35,005 bases of DNA. Source: an uncultured Clostridium sp. (GTDB lineage: Bacteria; Bacillota; Clostridia; Lachnospirales; Lachnospiraceae). The notes under the pieces are model-generated. The model saw only the letters and a program-made list of their open reading frames with translations. It did no database searches and was not told where the DNA came from. The stretch lies in the NCBI RefSeq assembly GCF_900547735.1, contig NZ_URHZ01000060.1:1-35005 (forward strand). Reading direction: 5' to 3'. The position numbers and the translations under genes are program-made. Every line of letters begins with the position of its first letter. Positions within the stretch are counted from its first letter, which is position 1. Positions 23,126-32,314 of the stretch are shown piece by piece.

Positions 23126-24655
23126 GTGGGCAGTAAATACTATATGGGAATTGACCAGGGAACGACGGGGACAACGGTTCTGCTGCTGGATGGGGAATGG
23201 AATCTGGCGGCGCAGGTTCATAAAGAGCACAGACAATACTACCCCCGGCCCGGATGGGTGGAGCATGATCCGGAAGAAATCCTCCGGCAGGTGACGGAAG
23301 CGGCCTGTGAGGTGATGCAGAAGGCGGGAGCCCTGGCAAAAGAGGTGCAGTGCATCGGCATCGATAACCAGGGGGAGACGGTAGTGGTCTGGGAGAAAGA
23401 GACAGGAAAGCCGGTTTATCCGGCCATCGTCTGGCAGGATCGGCGCACGGCTTCCCGGGTGGAGCAGCTACAAGACAGGGAACGGAAGATGATTCGCGAA
23501 AAGACGGGACTTCATGCGGACGCCTACTTCGGCGCAACCAAAATCCGATGGATTCTGGACACGGTGGAGGGGGCCAGGTCAAGGGCGGAGGCGGGAGAAC
23601 TTCTGGCAGGGCCGCTGGATGCATGGTTCTTATGGAATATGACGGGCGGCCGTGTATTTGCCACCGATTACTCCACCGCGTCGCGGACCATGCTCTTTAA
23701 TATCCATGAAAAGAAATGGGATGAAGATCTTCTCAGACTTTTTGATATTCCGGTTAACATTCTTCCTGAAATACGCTGCACCGCCGGGAACTACGGCAGC
23801 GCGGGCCTTGCAGGATCAGACGGACAAGAGGCGTTCATACCGATTACGGGCAATATCGTGGATCAGCAGGCGGCGCTGTTCGGCCAGGCCTGTCATGAGG
23901 AGGGAATGGCAAAGACCACTTATGGGACAGGCTGTTTTATGCTGATGAATACGGGAACCCGTCCTGTTTACTCGGAGTCGGGACTTTTGACAAGCGTGGC
24001 CTGGAAGCTGAAGGATGACGAGATGAAATTCGAGCTGGACGGCGGAATCTACGTTGCAGGCTCTGTGATTACCTGGATGAAGAATAAGATGAATTTGATC
24101 GAGTCGGCAGAGGAGACGAATCAACTGGCCGTTTCGGTCCCGGATACGGCGGGCGTTTATTTTGTACCTGCGATGACGGGCCTTGCGGCGCCTTATTGGG
24201 ACCCTTATGCCAGAGGAATGCTGATCGGCATTACCCCGGGGACGGAAAAGGCCCACATTGTCAGGGCTGCATTGGAAAGCATTGCATATCAGGTCAAAGA
24301 TATCCTGGATTTGATGGAAAAGGATTCCGGTATCAAAATAAAGACGATGAGGGCGGACGGCGGAATCGCGTCCAATGATTTCCTGATGCAGTTTCAGGCG
24401 GATATCCTGGGGATTCCGGTGGATGTGCCGGTCATCCCGGAGACAACGGCGCTGGGAGCCGCCTACATAGCAGCCTACGGCATCGGCCAGTTCAATGAAC
24501 TGAGCGAGATAGAAAACAACTGGAAACTGAAAAAGCGTTATCTTCCTGGAATTGATGAAAATCAGAGGAAGAGGCTCATGACCAGATGGCACCGCGCCGT
24601 GGAGCGTGCCAAAGGATGGATTGAAGAAGACGAAAACCGGGAAACAAAACAATAG
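23126..24655 (+). CDS. glpK: Glycerol kinase (FGGY family)
   Basis: A 509-residue FGGY kinase that phosphorylates glycerol to sn-glycerol-3-phosphate. Visible landmarks: YYMGIDQGTTGTTVLLLD at the N-end, IVWQDRRT, FATDYSTASRTMLFNI, TYGTGCFMLMNTG and GLAAPYWDPYARG. The usual GTTSTR loop reads GTTGTT, a small departure, so a related polyol or sugar cannot be excluded. GTG at 23126 is preferred: it follows AAAGGAAAAGGG and gives the family's normal length. An upstream ATG at 23039 adds a basic tail with no ribosome site. Leads the four-gene glp operon. Confidence 0.88.
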   Translation: MGSKYYMGIDQGTTGTTVLLLDGEWNLAAQVHKEHRQYYPRPGWVEHDPEEILRQVTEAACEVMQKAGALAKEVQCIGIDNQGETVVVWEKETGKPVYPAIVWQDRRTASRVEQLQDRERKMIREKTGLHADAYFGATKIRWILDTVEGARSRAEAGELLAGPLDAWFLWNMTGGRVFATDYSTASRTMLFNIHEKKWDEDLLRLFDIPVNILPEIRCTAGNYGSAGLAGSDGQEAFIPITGNIVDQQAALFGQACHEEGMAKTTYGTGCFMLMNTGTRPVYSESGLLTSVAWKLKDDEMKFELDGGIYVAGSVITWMKNKMNLIESAEETNQLAVSVPDTAGVYFVPAMTGLAAPYWDPYARGMLIGITPGTEKAHIVRAALESIAYQVKDILDLMEKDSGIKIKTMRADGGIASNDFLMQFQADILGIPVDVPVIPETTALGAAYIAAYGIGQFNELSEIENNWKLKKRYLPGIDENQRKRLMTRWHRAVERAKGWIEEDENRETKQ

Positions 24656-24721
24656 GAAGATCCGGCTGACGTTTGGCCGAAGGCTGAACCGGGATAAGAT
24701 ATGGGAGTGAGAGGAGAGAAT

Positions 24722-26158
24722 ATGAAAACAGATGTGGTAATCATCGGAGCAGGCGCGGTAGGCTGCGCGATTGCGAGGGAGCTGTCCAGGTACCAACTGG
24801 ATGTGATTGTCGTTGATAAAAATGAGGATATCGGAGGGGATGCTTCCAAATCCAACAGCGCCATTATCCATACCGGTTATGACGCATCACCGGGAACGCT
24901 GGAATCCCAGCTTGTGGCGGCGGCAAATCCGATGTATGACAAGCTCGCTGAGGAACTGGATGTTCCCTTTAAGCGGATCGGCGCGATTCTGCCGGCCATA
25001 ACACAGGAACAGTTTGAAAAGCTGCCGGAAATCAAGCACAAGGCATTTTTAAACCGCGTCTATGATGTGGAATACAAAACGGGAGAAGAGCTTCTCAGGA
25101 TGGAGCCAAACCTGAACCCCGAGGTGAAGGGCGGACTCTATATTCCAAGGGAGAGTATCATCGATCCCTTTATCCTGGTGCAGGCGCTGGCTGAGAATGC
25201 CAACGAAAACGGGGTGAACTTTCTTCTGAACACAAAGGTGACGAACATCAGGACCGAAAACGGAGCCGTAAAAGAAGTAGTTACCACAGGAGGAACTATC
25301 ACGGCCGACTATGTAATTAACGCCGCCGCCCTCTACTGCGATGAGATTGCCGCAATGGTAGGAAAAGCGGATTATAAGGTGGCAGCCAGAAGAGGCCAGT
25401 TCTACATCCTGGATAAGAATACGGACTGCCGGGTAAATCAGATTGTGCTCCCGATTCCGACCAGGGTGACCAAGGGTAAACTGATGTGTCCGACCATCCA
25501 TGGCAATATGCTGGTGGGGCCGACGGCGGAGGATCTGGACAATAAGACCGATAAATCCGTGACGGCGGACGGACTCGGCAGCATCCTTGAAGACGTAAAG
25601 CGGCTGATTCCGGGCGTCAATATCCGCGACAGCATTACACAGTACAGCGGTCTGCGTCCGAACCGGAACCCGGAGGGGCTCCATGTGGACGTATACGATG
25701 ATTTGAAAGGCTACATCAACCTTTCGGGCGTCCGCTCCACGGGACTGACACTCTCCGTTGCCATGGGAGTCTACGTGGCCGATCTCATGCGTGAAACGGG
25801 AGCCGTCATGGAGCCGAAAAAGAACTTTATTGAGAGAAGAAAAGGCGTACTCCGCTTCCATGAACTGGACAGGGAAGAACAGGACGAGGCGGTAAAGAAG
25901 AACCCGCTTTACGGGAAAATAGTGTGCCGCTGTGAGACTGTCACCGAGGGGGAGATTCTGGACTGCATCCGCAGACCGTTGGGAGCCAGAAGCATGGATG
26001 CGGTAAAACGCCGTGTCAGGGCAGGAATGGGACGGTGCCAGGGCGGTTTCTGCGGTCCCAGGGTCATCGAAATCCTGGCCCGCGAACTGGGTATCACGGT
26101 GGAAGAAGTGAACAAGAACAATGAAGGCTCTTACATGGTTGCCGGTAAGACGAGATAG
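24722..26158 (+). CDS. Anaerobic glycerol-3-phosphate dehydrogenase, FAD subunit with [2Fe-2S] domain
   Basis: A 478-residue flavoprotein of the GlpA/DAO type that oxidises glycerol-3-phosphate to dihydroxyacetone phosphate. The dinucleotide loop GAGAVGCAIAREL is at the N-end, and SGLRPNRNPEG and the LSGVRSTGLT block follow. From about residue 395 a BFD-type [2Fe-2S] domain has CRCETVTEGEI and CQGGFCGPRV, giving four cysteines. AGAGGAGAG precedes the ATG at 24722. The same FAD protein / pyridine-nucleotide oxidoreductase / DUF1667 order accompanies glpK in Thermotoga and clostridia. Confidence 0.9.
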   Translation: MKTDVVIIGAGAVGCAIARELSRYQLDVIVVDKNEDIGGDASKSNSAIIHTGYDASPGTLESQLVAAANPMYDKLAEELDVPFKRIGAILPAITQEQFEKLPEIKHKAFLNRVYDVEYKTGEELLRMEPNLNPEVKGGLYIPRESIIDPFILVQALAENANENGVNFLLNTKVTNIRTENGAVKEVVTTGGTITADYVINAAALYCDEIAAMVGKADYKVAARRGQFYILDKNTDCRVNQIVLPIPTRVTKGKLMCPTIHGNMLVGPTAEDLDNKTDKSVTADGLGSILEDVKRLIPGVNIRDSITQYSGLRPNRNPEGLHVDVYDDLKGYINLSGVRSTGLTLSVAMGVYVADLMRETGAVMEPKKNFIERRKGVLRFHELDREEQDEAVKKNPLYGKIVCRCETVTEGEILDCIRRPLGARSMDAVKRRVRAGMGRCQGGFCGPRVIEILARELGITVEEVNKNNEGSYMVAGKTR

Positions 26159-26167
26159 GAGGACGAG

Positions 26168-27433
26168 ATGTACGAAATTGCTTGTGACGTGGTGATTATT
26201 GGCGGCGGCCCCGCCGGCCTGTCCGCAGCCGTAGCTGCCAGGAAAGAGGGAGCCGGAAAGGTATTGATTATAGAGAGGGATGAAAAGCTGGGCGGGATTC
26301 TGCAGCAGTGCATTCATCCGGGATTTGGCCTGACTTATTTTAATCAGGAATTAACGGGACCGGAATATGCGGGCCGTTTTAAGGAAGAGGCTCTGGAACT
26401 GGGGGCGGAGGCGCTGTTAAACTCCATGGTCCTGGAGGTGCTCCCGGAAGAAAATGCGGTAATCTGCGTCAACTCCGAATACGGCATGACAAGGGTGACG
26501 GCAGAGAGCATCGTGCTCGCCATGGGCTGCCGCGAGAGAACAAGAGCCGGCATTATGATTCCGGGAACCAGGCCCGCGGGAATTTACACGGCCGGAGCGG
26601 CCCAGCGTCTGATCAACCGCCAGAATGCGGTGGTGGGTAAAAATATCGTAATTCTGGGTTCCGGAGATATCGGGATGATTATGGCGAGGAGGATGACGCT
26701 GGAGGGGGCAAAGGTCCTGGCGGTGGTGGAACTGCAGGACTATCTGGCCGGACTGACAAGAAATAAGGTGCAGTGTCTAGACGACTTTGGGATACCGCTC
26801 AAACTGTCCCACACCGTGACCAGGATCGTGGGCAGCGAGAGGGTGGAAGGTGTCTTCGTGGCCGCTGTGGATGAGAATAAAAAACCTCTCGCGGGGACGG
26901 AAGAATACATAGCCTGTGACACCCTGCTCCTGTCCGTGGGACTGATTCCGGAAAACGAGCTGAGCAGAAAGGCAAAAATCACCATTTCTCCGGTCACAAA
27001 CGGGCCGGTAGTCAATCAGTATATGCAGACCTCACAGGAACCCCTTTTTGCCTGCGGAAACGTGGTCCATGTGAATGATCTGGTGGACAATGTGACGGTG
27101 GAGAGCATGAACGCGGGAAAATCTGCGGCCAGATATGCAAAAGGGGAACTGCCGGAGGCGGTGAAAGAGGTTTTGGCCGTCCCGGGAGCCAATGTGCGTT
27201 ATCTCTGTCCCCACAAGGTGAGGGTGGCCGCGGAGGACGAGACGGTCCGTCTCTTTTTCCGGGTGACGGCTCCGGACAAGAATGTGGCTCTCATTGCAAA
27301 ATCCGGTGACCGAATTCTGTTCCGTAAAAAGGAACTGCGCGTAAACCCCGGTGAGATGTGCCATGTGGATGTAAAAACATCGGAGATTACGGGGGATGAT
27401 ATCACGGTAGAAGTAGTGGGACAGGAGGCATAG
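26168..27433 (+). CDS. NAD(P)/FAD-dependent oxidoreductase, glycerol-3-phosphate dehydrogenase partner
   Basis: A 421-residue pyridine nucleotide-disulfide oxidoreductase-like protein with two Rossmann folds: IIGGGPAGLSAAVAARKEG at the N-end and ILGSGDIGMIMARRM near residue 160. A CGNVVHVNDLVDNV block binds FAD near 300. It lacks the redox CxxC of disulfide reductases, so it probably passes electrons from the GlpA-like subunit to NAD(P). AGGAGGA ends 3 bases before the ATG. Nine bases separate it from the preceding gene. Confidence 0.88.
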   Translation: MYEIACDVVIIGGGPAGLSAAVAARKEGAGKVLIIERDEKLGGILQQCIHPGFGLTYFNQELTGPEYAGRFKEEALELGAEALLNSMVLEVLPEENAVICVNSEYGMTRVTAESIVLAMGCRERTRAGIMIPGTRPAGIYTAGAAQRLINRQNAVVGKNIVILGSGDIGMIMARRMTLEGAKVLAVVELQDYLAGLTRNKVQCLDDFGIPLKLSHTVTRIVGSERVEGVFVAAVDENKKPLAGTEEYIACDTLLLSVGLIPENELSRKAKITISPVTNGPVVNQYMQTSQEPLFACGNVVHVNDLVDNVTVESMNAGKSAARYAKGELPEAVKEVLAVPGANVRYLCPHKVRVAAEDETVRLFFRVTAPDKNVALIAKSGDRILFRKKELRVNPGEMCHVDVKTSEITGDDITVEVVGQEA

Positions 27434-27436
27434 GCG

Positions 27437-27793
27437 ATGAAAAAAGAGATTATCTGTACGATCTGCCCGCTGGGCTGCCGTATCACGGTGACCGGTGAAG
27501 GCGGCGGGATTGAAACCATAGAGGGATATACCTGCAAACGGGGGGAGGATTACGGAAGGCAGGAGTTTTCCCATCCCGTCAGAATACTGACCAGCACGGT
27601 GAAGCTTACCGGCGGGGATCAACCTCTGCTCCCGGTGCGTTCCGAAAAACCGGTACCCAGGGAGCTGCTGGTTTCCTGCATGGACGTTCTTAAGAAGGCA
27701 AGGGTAAGCGTTCCGGTAAAACGTTATGATGTGGTAGTGGAGAATATCTGCGGCAGCGGAATCAATATTGTGGCATCCGATACCGTAGAGTGA
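27437..27793 (+). CDS. DUF1667 protein, small iron-sulfur partner of the glycerol-3-phosphate dehydrogenase
   Basis: A 118-residue DUF1667 protein. Cysteines at 7, 10, 14 and 32 (CTICPLGC ... YTCKRG) have the C-x2-C-x3-C pattern of a metal or Fe-S site. DUF1667 genes travel with the two flavoproteins upstream; the small protein may hold an electron-transfer cluster, which is inference. Three bases separate it from the preceding gene, so it is tightly coupled. Confidence 0.88.
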   Translation: MKKEIICTICPLGCRITVTGEGGGIETIEGYTCKRGEDYGRQEFSHPVRILTSTVKLTGGDQPLLPVRSEKPVPRELLVSCMDVLKKARVSVPVKRYDVVVENICGSGINIVASDTVE

Positions 27794-27819
27794 AAAATAT
27801 AAGGTATGGCATCAAAAAC

Positions 27820-27846
27820 AGGCAGCGGGGAGATTCCCGGCTGCCT
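27820..27846 (+). other. Hairpin after the glp operon
   Basis: aggcagc (27820-27826) pairs with gctgcct (27840-27846), with further ggg/ccc pairs inside. No T-run follows, so termination is uncertain. Confidence 0.45.
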
Positions 27847-27991
27847 TGACGTGCAGTTTAATATGAGGACAGACCGGGGGAGGACACGGTTTTCCTTATT
27901 GTGGAAATCTGTTCTGAAATACGACAAGATTTCCGATTTTTCCTATTGTAACATAAAACGAATTGTTAAAATCATGGGAAAGGGGGCTGTA

Positions 27992-28840
27992 ATGAAAATG
28001 ACAGAAGCGATGGGCGAAAAAACAAATTTTTTCTCTCAGCAGCCATTTTGGGAGGTGACGAAACAGAGAGAAAATTCATTGCTGAGAACGGAGGATTTTG
28101 AACTCAGGGTACTGCGTTACAATGTAAACCAGGGGAGTACCGGGCTGAACTGTATACCTGGTGTCGGCCAGTTGGGGCTGGTATTCTCGGTTCAGGAAAA
28201 AGAAGCGTCGGCCTATGTGTTCGGGGTGCTGCCGGAGAAGAAGGAAATACCGATGTACGGAATTGAGAAGGCGCTGATGGTACAGTTTGTACCGGGCAGC
28301 TTTACATGCGCCACCGGGATACCGGCCGACGAGGTGCCGCCCGAAGGACTGAAACTGGGGGATGTGTTCCCATGGGCCATGCCGATGGTGGAAGACATCA
28401 ATGCGGTGGACAGTGAAAAGGAGCATTTTATGCTGTTAGGCCGGTTTTTGGCCCAGTGCCAGGAGAAGAAAGGGGAAAGAAGGGGAAACGAGGAAAAGAT
28501 GGCGGTATCTATTGCACACTATATGATGCAGAGAAGCCGTTCCGTGCGGATGAAGGAGCTGGAGGAATGCTACGGCTACACGGCCAGGACGCTTCAGAAG
28601 CTGGTTCTCAAAAATGTGGGAATCACGCCGAAGCAGTTAAGTCTGCAGATATGCCTGCAGAGCGCCATCCGGCAGATGTCACAGAGCAAAGGGGGCTCGC
28701 TGACGGAAATGTCCCATCAGATGGATTTTTATGATCAGTCTCATTTTAACAGAATTTTCCGGAAGATGACCGGGTTATGTCCGGGAGAATATCTGAAATG
28801 GCTGCAGAACAGCCGGACTTCGGGGAAGATTACAGGTTAG
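27992..28840 (+). CDS. AraC-family transcriptional regulator
   Basis: A 282-residue AraC protein. The C-terminal DNA-binding domain has two helix-turn-helices: RMKELEECYGYTARTLQKLVLKNVGITPKQL and SLTEMSHQMDFYDQSHFNRIFRKMTGLCPGEYLK. The N-terminal ~190 residues form a sensor domain of the DUF6597-like kind. The start at 27992 follows AAGGGGG; ATG 27974 lies before that site. It stands just upstream of the symporter/GGT genes and probably activates them. Confidence 0.9.
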   Translation: MKMTEAMGEKTNFFSQQPFWEVTKQRENSLLRTEDFELRVLRYNVNQGSTGLNCIPGVGQLGLVFSVQEKEASAYVFGVLPEKKEIPMYGIEKALMVQFVPGSFTCATGIPADEVPPEGLKLGDVFPWAMPMVEDINAVDSEKEHFMLLGRFLAQCQEKKGERRGNEEKMAVSIAHYMMQRSRSVRMKELEECYGYTARTLQKLVLKNVGITPKQLSLQICLQSAIRQMSQSKGGSLTEMSHQMDFYDQSHFNRIFRKMTGLCPGEYLKWLQNSRTSGKITG

Positions 28841-28894
28841 GGTGTATCCTGCATTTGATACACCGGTATGAAGGAGAGAAGAGGAGGTCGTTAT

Positions 28895-30283
28895 ATGTTA
28901 GTAGCAACATGGATTATCACATTTACATTAATTATTGGAGTAGGAATCTATGCGGGAACTAAAATCACCAGCGCCAGCCAGTGGTCCGGCGGCGATAAGA
29001 CGATGGGGGCGTTTGCTATCGGAGCCGTTCTCGGAGCCTGGCAGATAGGTGGCATGAGCATTGTGGGCGCGGCGCAGAACGGTTACACGATGGGGATTGC
29101 CGGCTGCTGGTATTCCATAGCGGGAGGCCTGTATTTCCTGCTGGTGGGAGCCCTGTCCAAGGTACTCCGCCAGAATATGGTCAGCGAGGCGCTTCCCGAT
29201 TTCCTGGCCAGGAGATACTCGACTCCGTTAGCCAGAATCCAGTCTTATATCTGGGTGGTATTCGGCTGTATCTACATTCCGATTCAGCTTAAAACCATTG
29301 CTTCCATTATCCAGATTGTTATCCCCGGATTCAATTCTGCGGCAGCCATGGTCTGCGGCGTTACGATTGCAGCCGTGTATACGGGATTTGCCGGTATGAA
29401 GGGCTCATCCGCCATCGGGCGTATCGTCTGCATTTCCACCTATGTGCTGCTGATCATCTTTGTGGTAAAAAATCTGGCCGGATTCGGCGGCTATGCGGGA
29501 CTGATAGCCCAGCTTCCAAAAGATTATGATAAACTAATTGTTCCCGCAATGCCGAAACAGCAGATATTTGCCTGGGCGGTCGGCGGAGCCCTGAGCTCGG
29601 CGGTTATGCAGTCGGTGCTTCAGCCGGTTCTGGCGGCAAAGGATGCCAAAGCAGGACGGAACGGATGTATTATCGGTTACATTTTTGCAGCGCCTATCTG
29701 TATTTTAACGGCCATGATCGGTATGATGGGCCGCGCCGCCAACGACGGACTGGGTGACGGAGCCACGGCATTTGCCTGGACCATTAAAGAGTTCAGCTCC
29801 CCGCTCTACGCAGGAGTCATTTTCGCAGTCTGCACCATGATTATTGCCGCAACAATGGCGACCATGATGATGGCGACCGGAACAATCCTCACGAATATTT
29901 ATAAGAACCAGATAAACACAAAGGCATCCGACAAACAGATCCTGAATGTATCCCGCTGGGGAACCATCATTCTGGCATTTTTTACACTGATTCCGGGTTT
30001 CCTGATTCCGTCCGCGCAGCTTACCAACCTGTTCCTGACCCTGACCTACAGCGTTACGGCTCCGTTCAGCTTCTGCGTGATCATCGGTATCCTCTGGAAA
30101 AAGGTGAATTCCAAAGCAGCCACGGCCAGCGCGGCGGTTGGAATTATCGTAGCCATAGTGTGGGTGATTCTCGGACTCAATGCAAAGCTTAATATCGTAT
30201 ATCCGGTTATTATCGCCAGCTATGCCGTAGGAATTATTGTTACGCTTCTGACCTCCAAAGAGGATGCGGCGAAAGTGCGGTAA
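28895..30283 (+). CDS. Sodium:solute symporter family transporter
   Basis: A 462-residue protein of the SSF (SLC5-like) family, with about 13 hydrophobic segments and the family's N-terminal block (TSASQWSGGDKTMGAFAIGA, LGAWQIGGMSIVGAAQNGYTMG, ALPDFLARRYSTPLARI). Na+-driven uptake of an amino acid, polyamine or osmolyte is typical; the substrate cannot be named. GAGGAGGT gives the start at 28895 with a 6-base gap. Situated between the AraC regulator and the gamma-glutamyltransferase gene, it likely imports the transferase substrate or a precursor. Confidence 0.9.
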   Translation: MLVATWIITFTLIIGVGIYAGTKITSASQWSGGDKTMGAFAIGAVLGAWQIGGMSIVGAAQNGYTMGIAGCWYSIAGGLYFLLVGALSKVLRQNMVSEALPDFLARRYSTPLARIQSYIWVVFGCIYIPIQLKTIASIIQIVIPGFNSAAAMVCGVTIAAVYTGFAGMKGSSAIGRIVCISTYVLLIIFVVKNLAGFGGYAGLIAQLPKDYDKLIVPAMPKQQIFAWAVGGALSSAVMQSVLQPVLAAKDAKAGRNGCIIGYIFAAPICILTAMIGMMGRAANDGLGDGATAFAWTIKEFSSPLYAGVIFAVCTMIIAATMATMMMATGTILTNIYKNQINTKASDKQILNVSRWGTIILAFFTLIPGFLIPSAQLTNLFLTLTYSVTAPFSFCVIIGILWKKVNSKAATASAAVGIIVAIVWVILGLNAKLNIVYPVIIASYAVGIIVTLLTSKEDAAKVR

Positions 30284-30344
30284 AAGTAAAGTAAAAGCAA
30301 GGGAAAAGGGCAGAGTGGCGAGAAGAAAGAAAGGAGAAATGAAT

Positions 30345-32072
30345 ATGCCGAACAGACCATATCTTGGAAGGGAAGTATCTGAAATAGCAATGTATAAGCC
30401 GCATGTATCCGGCACGGAGGGCGCAGTGAGCTGCAATAATCCCTATGCCGCATCAGCGGGGCTTGAAATGATGAAAAAGGGAGGAAACGCCATTGATGCG
30501 GCCGTTGCCGTGTCTCTGGTTCTGGGAGTTGTGGAGCCTTACCACTGCGGTATCGGCGGAGGCTGTTTCCATATCGTTTACCATAAAGAATCGAATGAAT
30601 TTTTTGCCGTGGATGCCAGAGGCGTGGCTCCAATTAACGCATGGCAGGACATGTTCCTCGATGAAAACGGCGAGGTGGATTTAAATCTGACCGAGTTTTC
30701 CGGCAGGGCGGTGGCTGTCCCCGCATTCTACCGTGCCATGGACAATGTGCTTAAAAAATACGGGACCATGACCTGGAAAGACGTTTCAGGTCCGGCCATC
30801 CGTCTCTGCCGTGAAGGTTTTAAGTGCGGCTTTGCCTATGCCAGGATCTCCAATACGCCGGAGGCCGAACATAACAAGGCGGAGTATGAAGGTTTTGCCG
30901 AGCTTTACCTGAACGGAGGAAAGCCGAGGGAGTTTGGCGAGATTATCACAAATCCGGATCTGGCCGATACGATGGAAGGCGTGGCGGAGCACGGTGTGGA
31001 CTGGTTCTACAACGGCCCGGTTGCCGACGATATGGTGGCACATGTACAGAAACACAAAGGCGTCCTGGTAAAAGAGGATCTGGAAAAATGCGCGCCGATC
31101 GAGAGAAAGCCGGTAAGAGGCACATATAGAGGCTATGACGTTATATCCATGGCGCCGCCGTCCTCCGGCGGAAGCCACATTATACAGATGTTAAATATTC
31201 TGGAGCATTTTGACTTAAAGGGAATGGGGTTCCATTCGGCGGACAGCACCCATGTCCTGGCCGAAACGATGAAACTGATGTTTGCAGACCGCTCCGTGGC
31301 CATGGGCGACCCGGATTTTGTGGAAGTACAGGTTGAAAAGATTATTTCCAAGGAATACGCAGAGGAACTGGCAGCCAAAATCGACATGAATGAGGCAAAG
31401 GAATTTGCCCCGACAGAGGGGATTGAGGCAAAAGAGTACAGGGGATGCACCTCCCATTTCTCCGTCATGGACAAAGAGGGCAACGTATTTGTGCAGACCC
31501 AGACAATCCGCAACTGGTGGGGCTGCGGCGTTGTAGTTCCGGGCAGGGGATTTATCATGAACAATACCATGGCCGACTTCAGCCCGAAGGCCGGAGTCAG
31601 GACGACACAGGGGCTTGCCTACGGCATGGCCAATGCGGTGCGTCCCGGAAAGACTCCGCTTTCCAGTATGTCTCCTACCATTGTCCTGAAGGATCAGGAG
31701 CCGGTTCTGGCCGTGGGCAGCGCCGGAGGCCCAAGAATTATCACCAGCACGCTACAGCTTATTATCAATACGCTGGATTACGGCATGATGATGGATTCCG
31801 CGGTTAAAACGCCTCATATGTGCTGCCTGACAAAGGATCAGGGCCTGGAACTGGAGGGAGGATTTTCTCCAGATACGGTAAAACTCCTGGAAGAAAAGGG
31901 CCATAAGGTGATTGGAACATCGGATTTCGGAGTGCTTCTCGTTATGCCGAACGGCATAATGAAAAAGGACGGACAGCTCTTCCCGGGCGGAACAAGCCGG
32001 GTGGACGGCGGGGGCGGAGTGCTCACGAAAGACGGAACCGTGGCCATCGACGGGTTGTGTTTTGAATCGTAA
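30345..32072 (+). CDS. Gamma-glutamyltransferase family protein, apparently cytoplasmic
   Basis: A 575-residue Ntn-hydrolase of the GGT family. The mature small-subunit start is visible: GCTSHFSVMDKEGN, where Thr369 aligns with the nucleophile Thr391 of E. coli GGT. The substrate site PLSSMSPTIVLKD and GSAGGPRIITS are intact, and DARGVAP keeps the glutamate-binding Arg. Autocleavage before Thr369 is expected. Unlike E. coli or Bacillus GGT there is no signal peptide (MPNRPYLG start), so the enzyme should act inside the cell, after uptake by the neighbouring symporter. AAAGGAG gives an 8-base gap to 30345; an ATG at 30339 is too close. Confidence 0.9.
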   Translation: MPNRPYLGREVSEIAMYKPHVSGTEGAVSCNNPYAASAGLEMMKKGGNAIDAAVAVSLVLGVVEPYHCGIGGGCFHIVYHKESNEFFAVDARGVAPINAWQDMFLDENGEVDLNLTEFSGRAVAVPAFYRAMDNVLKKYGTMTWKDVSGPAIRLCREGFKCGFAYARISNTPEAEHNKAEYEGFAELYLNGGKPREFGEIITNPDLADTMEGVAEHGVDWFYNGPVADDMVAHVQKHKGVLVKEDLEKCAPIERKPVRGTYRGYDVISMAPPSSGGSHIIQMLNILEHFDLKGMGFHSADSTHVLAETMKLMFADRSVAMGDPDFVEVQVEKIISKEYAEELAAKIDMNEAKEFAPTEGIEAKEYRGCTSHFSVMDKEGNVFVQTQTIRNWWGCGVVVPGRGFIMNNTMADFSPKAGVRTTQGLAYGMANAVRPGKTPLSSMSPTIVLKDQEPVLAVGSAGGPRIITSTLQLIINTLDYGMMMDSAVKTPHMCCLTKDQGLELEGGFSPDTVKLLEEKGHKVIGTSDFGVLLVMPNGIMKKDGQLFPGGTSRVDGGGGVLTKDGTVAIDGLCFES

Positions 32073-32086
32073 CAGAGAATGTAAAA

Positions 32087-32138
32087 AAAGAATGGAAATA
32101 AAGAATAGAAATAAAGAATAGAAATAAAGAATAGAAAG
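32087..32138 (+). repeat. Four 13-bp tandem repeats
   Basis: Units aaagaatagaaat at 32087, 32100, 32113 and 32126; the first has one change and the last ends in g. It lies 14 bases after the GGT stop and before the terminator, in non-coding sequence. Confidence 0.9.
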
Positions 32139-32198
32139 AACGGCAATCAGAAAACTGTAACATCATTTTAACAAAAACCTTATTGCAGCTATAACCTT

Positions 32199-32226
32199 AA
32201 AAGCCCCGTAGCCCGGGGCTTTTTCT
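32199..32226 (+). terminator. Rho-independent terminator after GGT
   Basis: aaaagccccg (32199-32208) pairs with cggggctttt (32214-32223), 5-base loop, T-run. It separates the GGT transcript from the lipoprotein amidase gene. A possible promoter for the latter is TTGACT near 32252 with GATAAT 19 bases on; weak. Confidence 0.92.
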
Positions 32227-32314
32227 TTTCAAAAAACGTTAAAATACGCGGTTGACTTTGCTTCTGCTATATGAGGGATAATAAATACCAGAAAAAAAGA
32301 AAGGGGTATTTATT

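Noticed and set aside
23816..24871. Long minus-strand frame opposite glpK
   Set aside because: Antisense shadow of the glycerol kinase gene; low-complexity protein without domains.
25049..26317. 422-codon minus-strand frame
   Set aside because: Antisense shadow of the GlpA-like gene; no ribosome site or recognisable domain.
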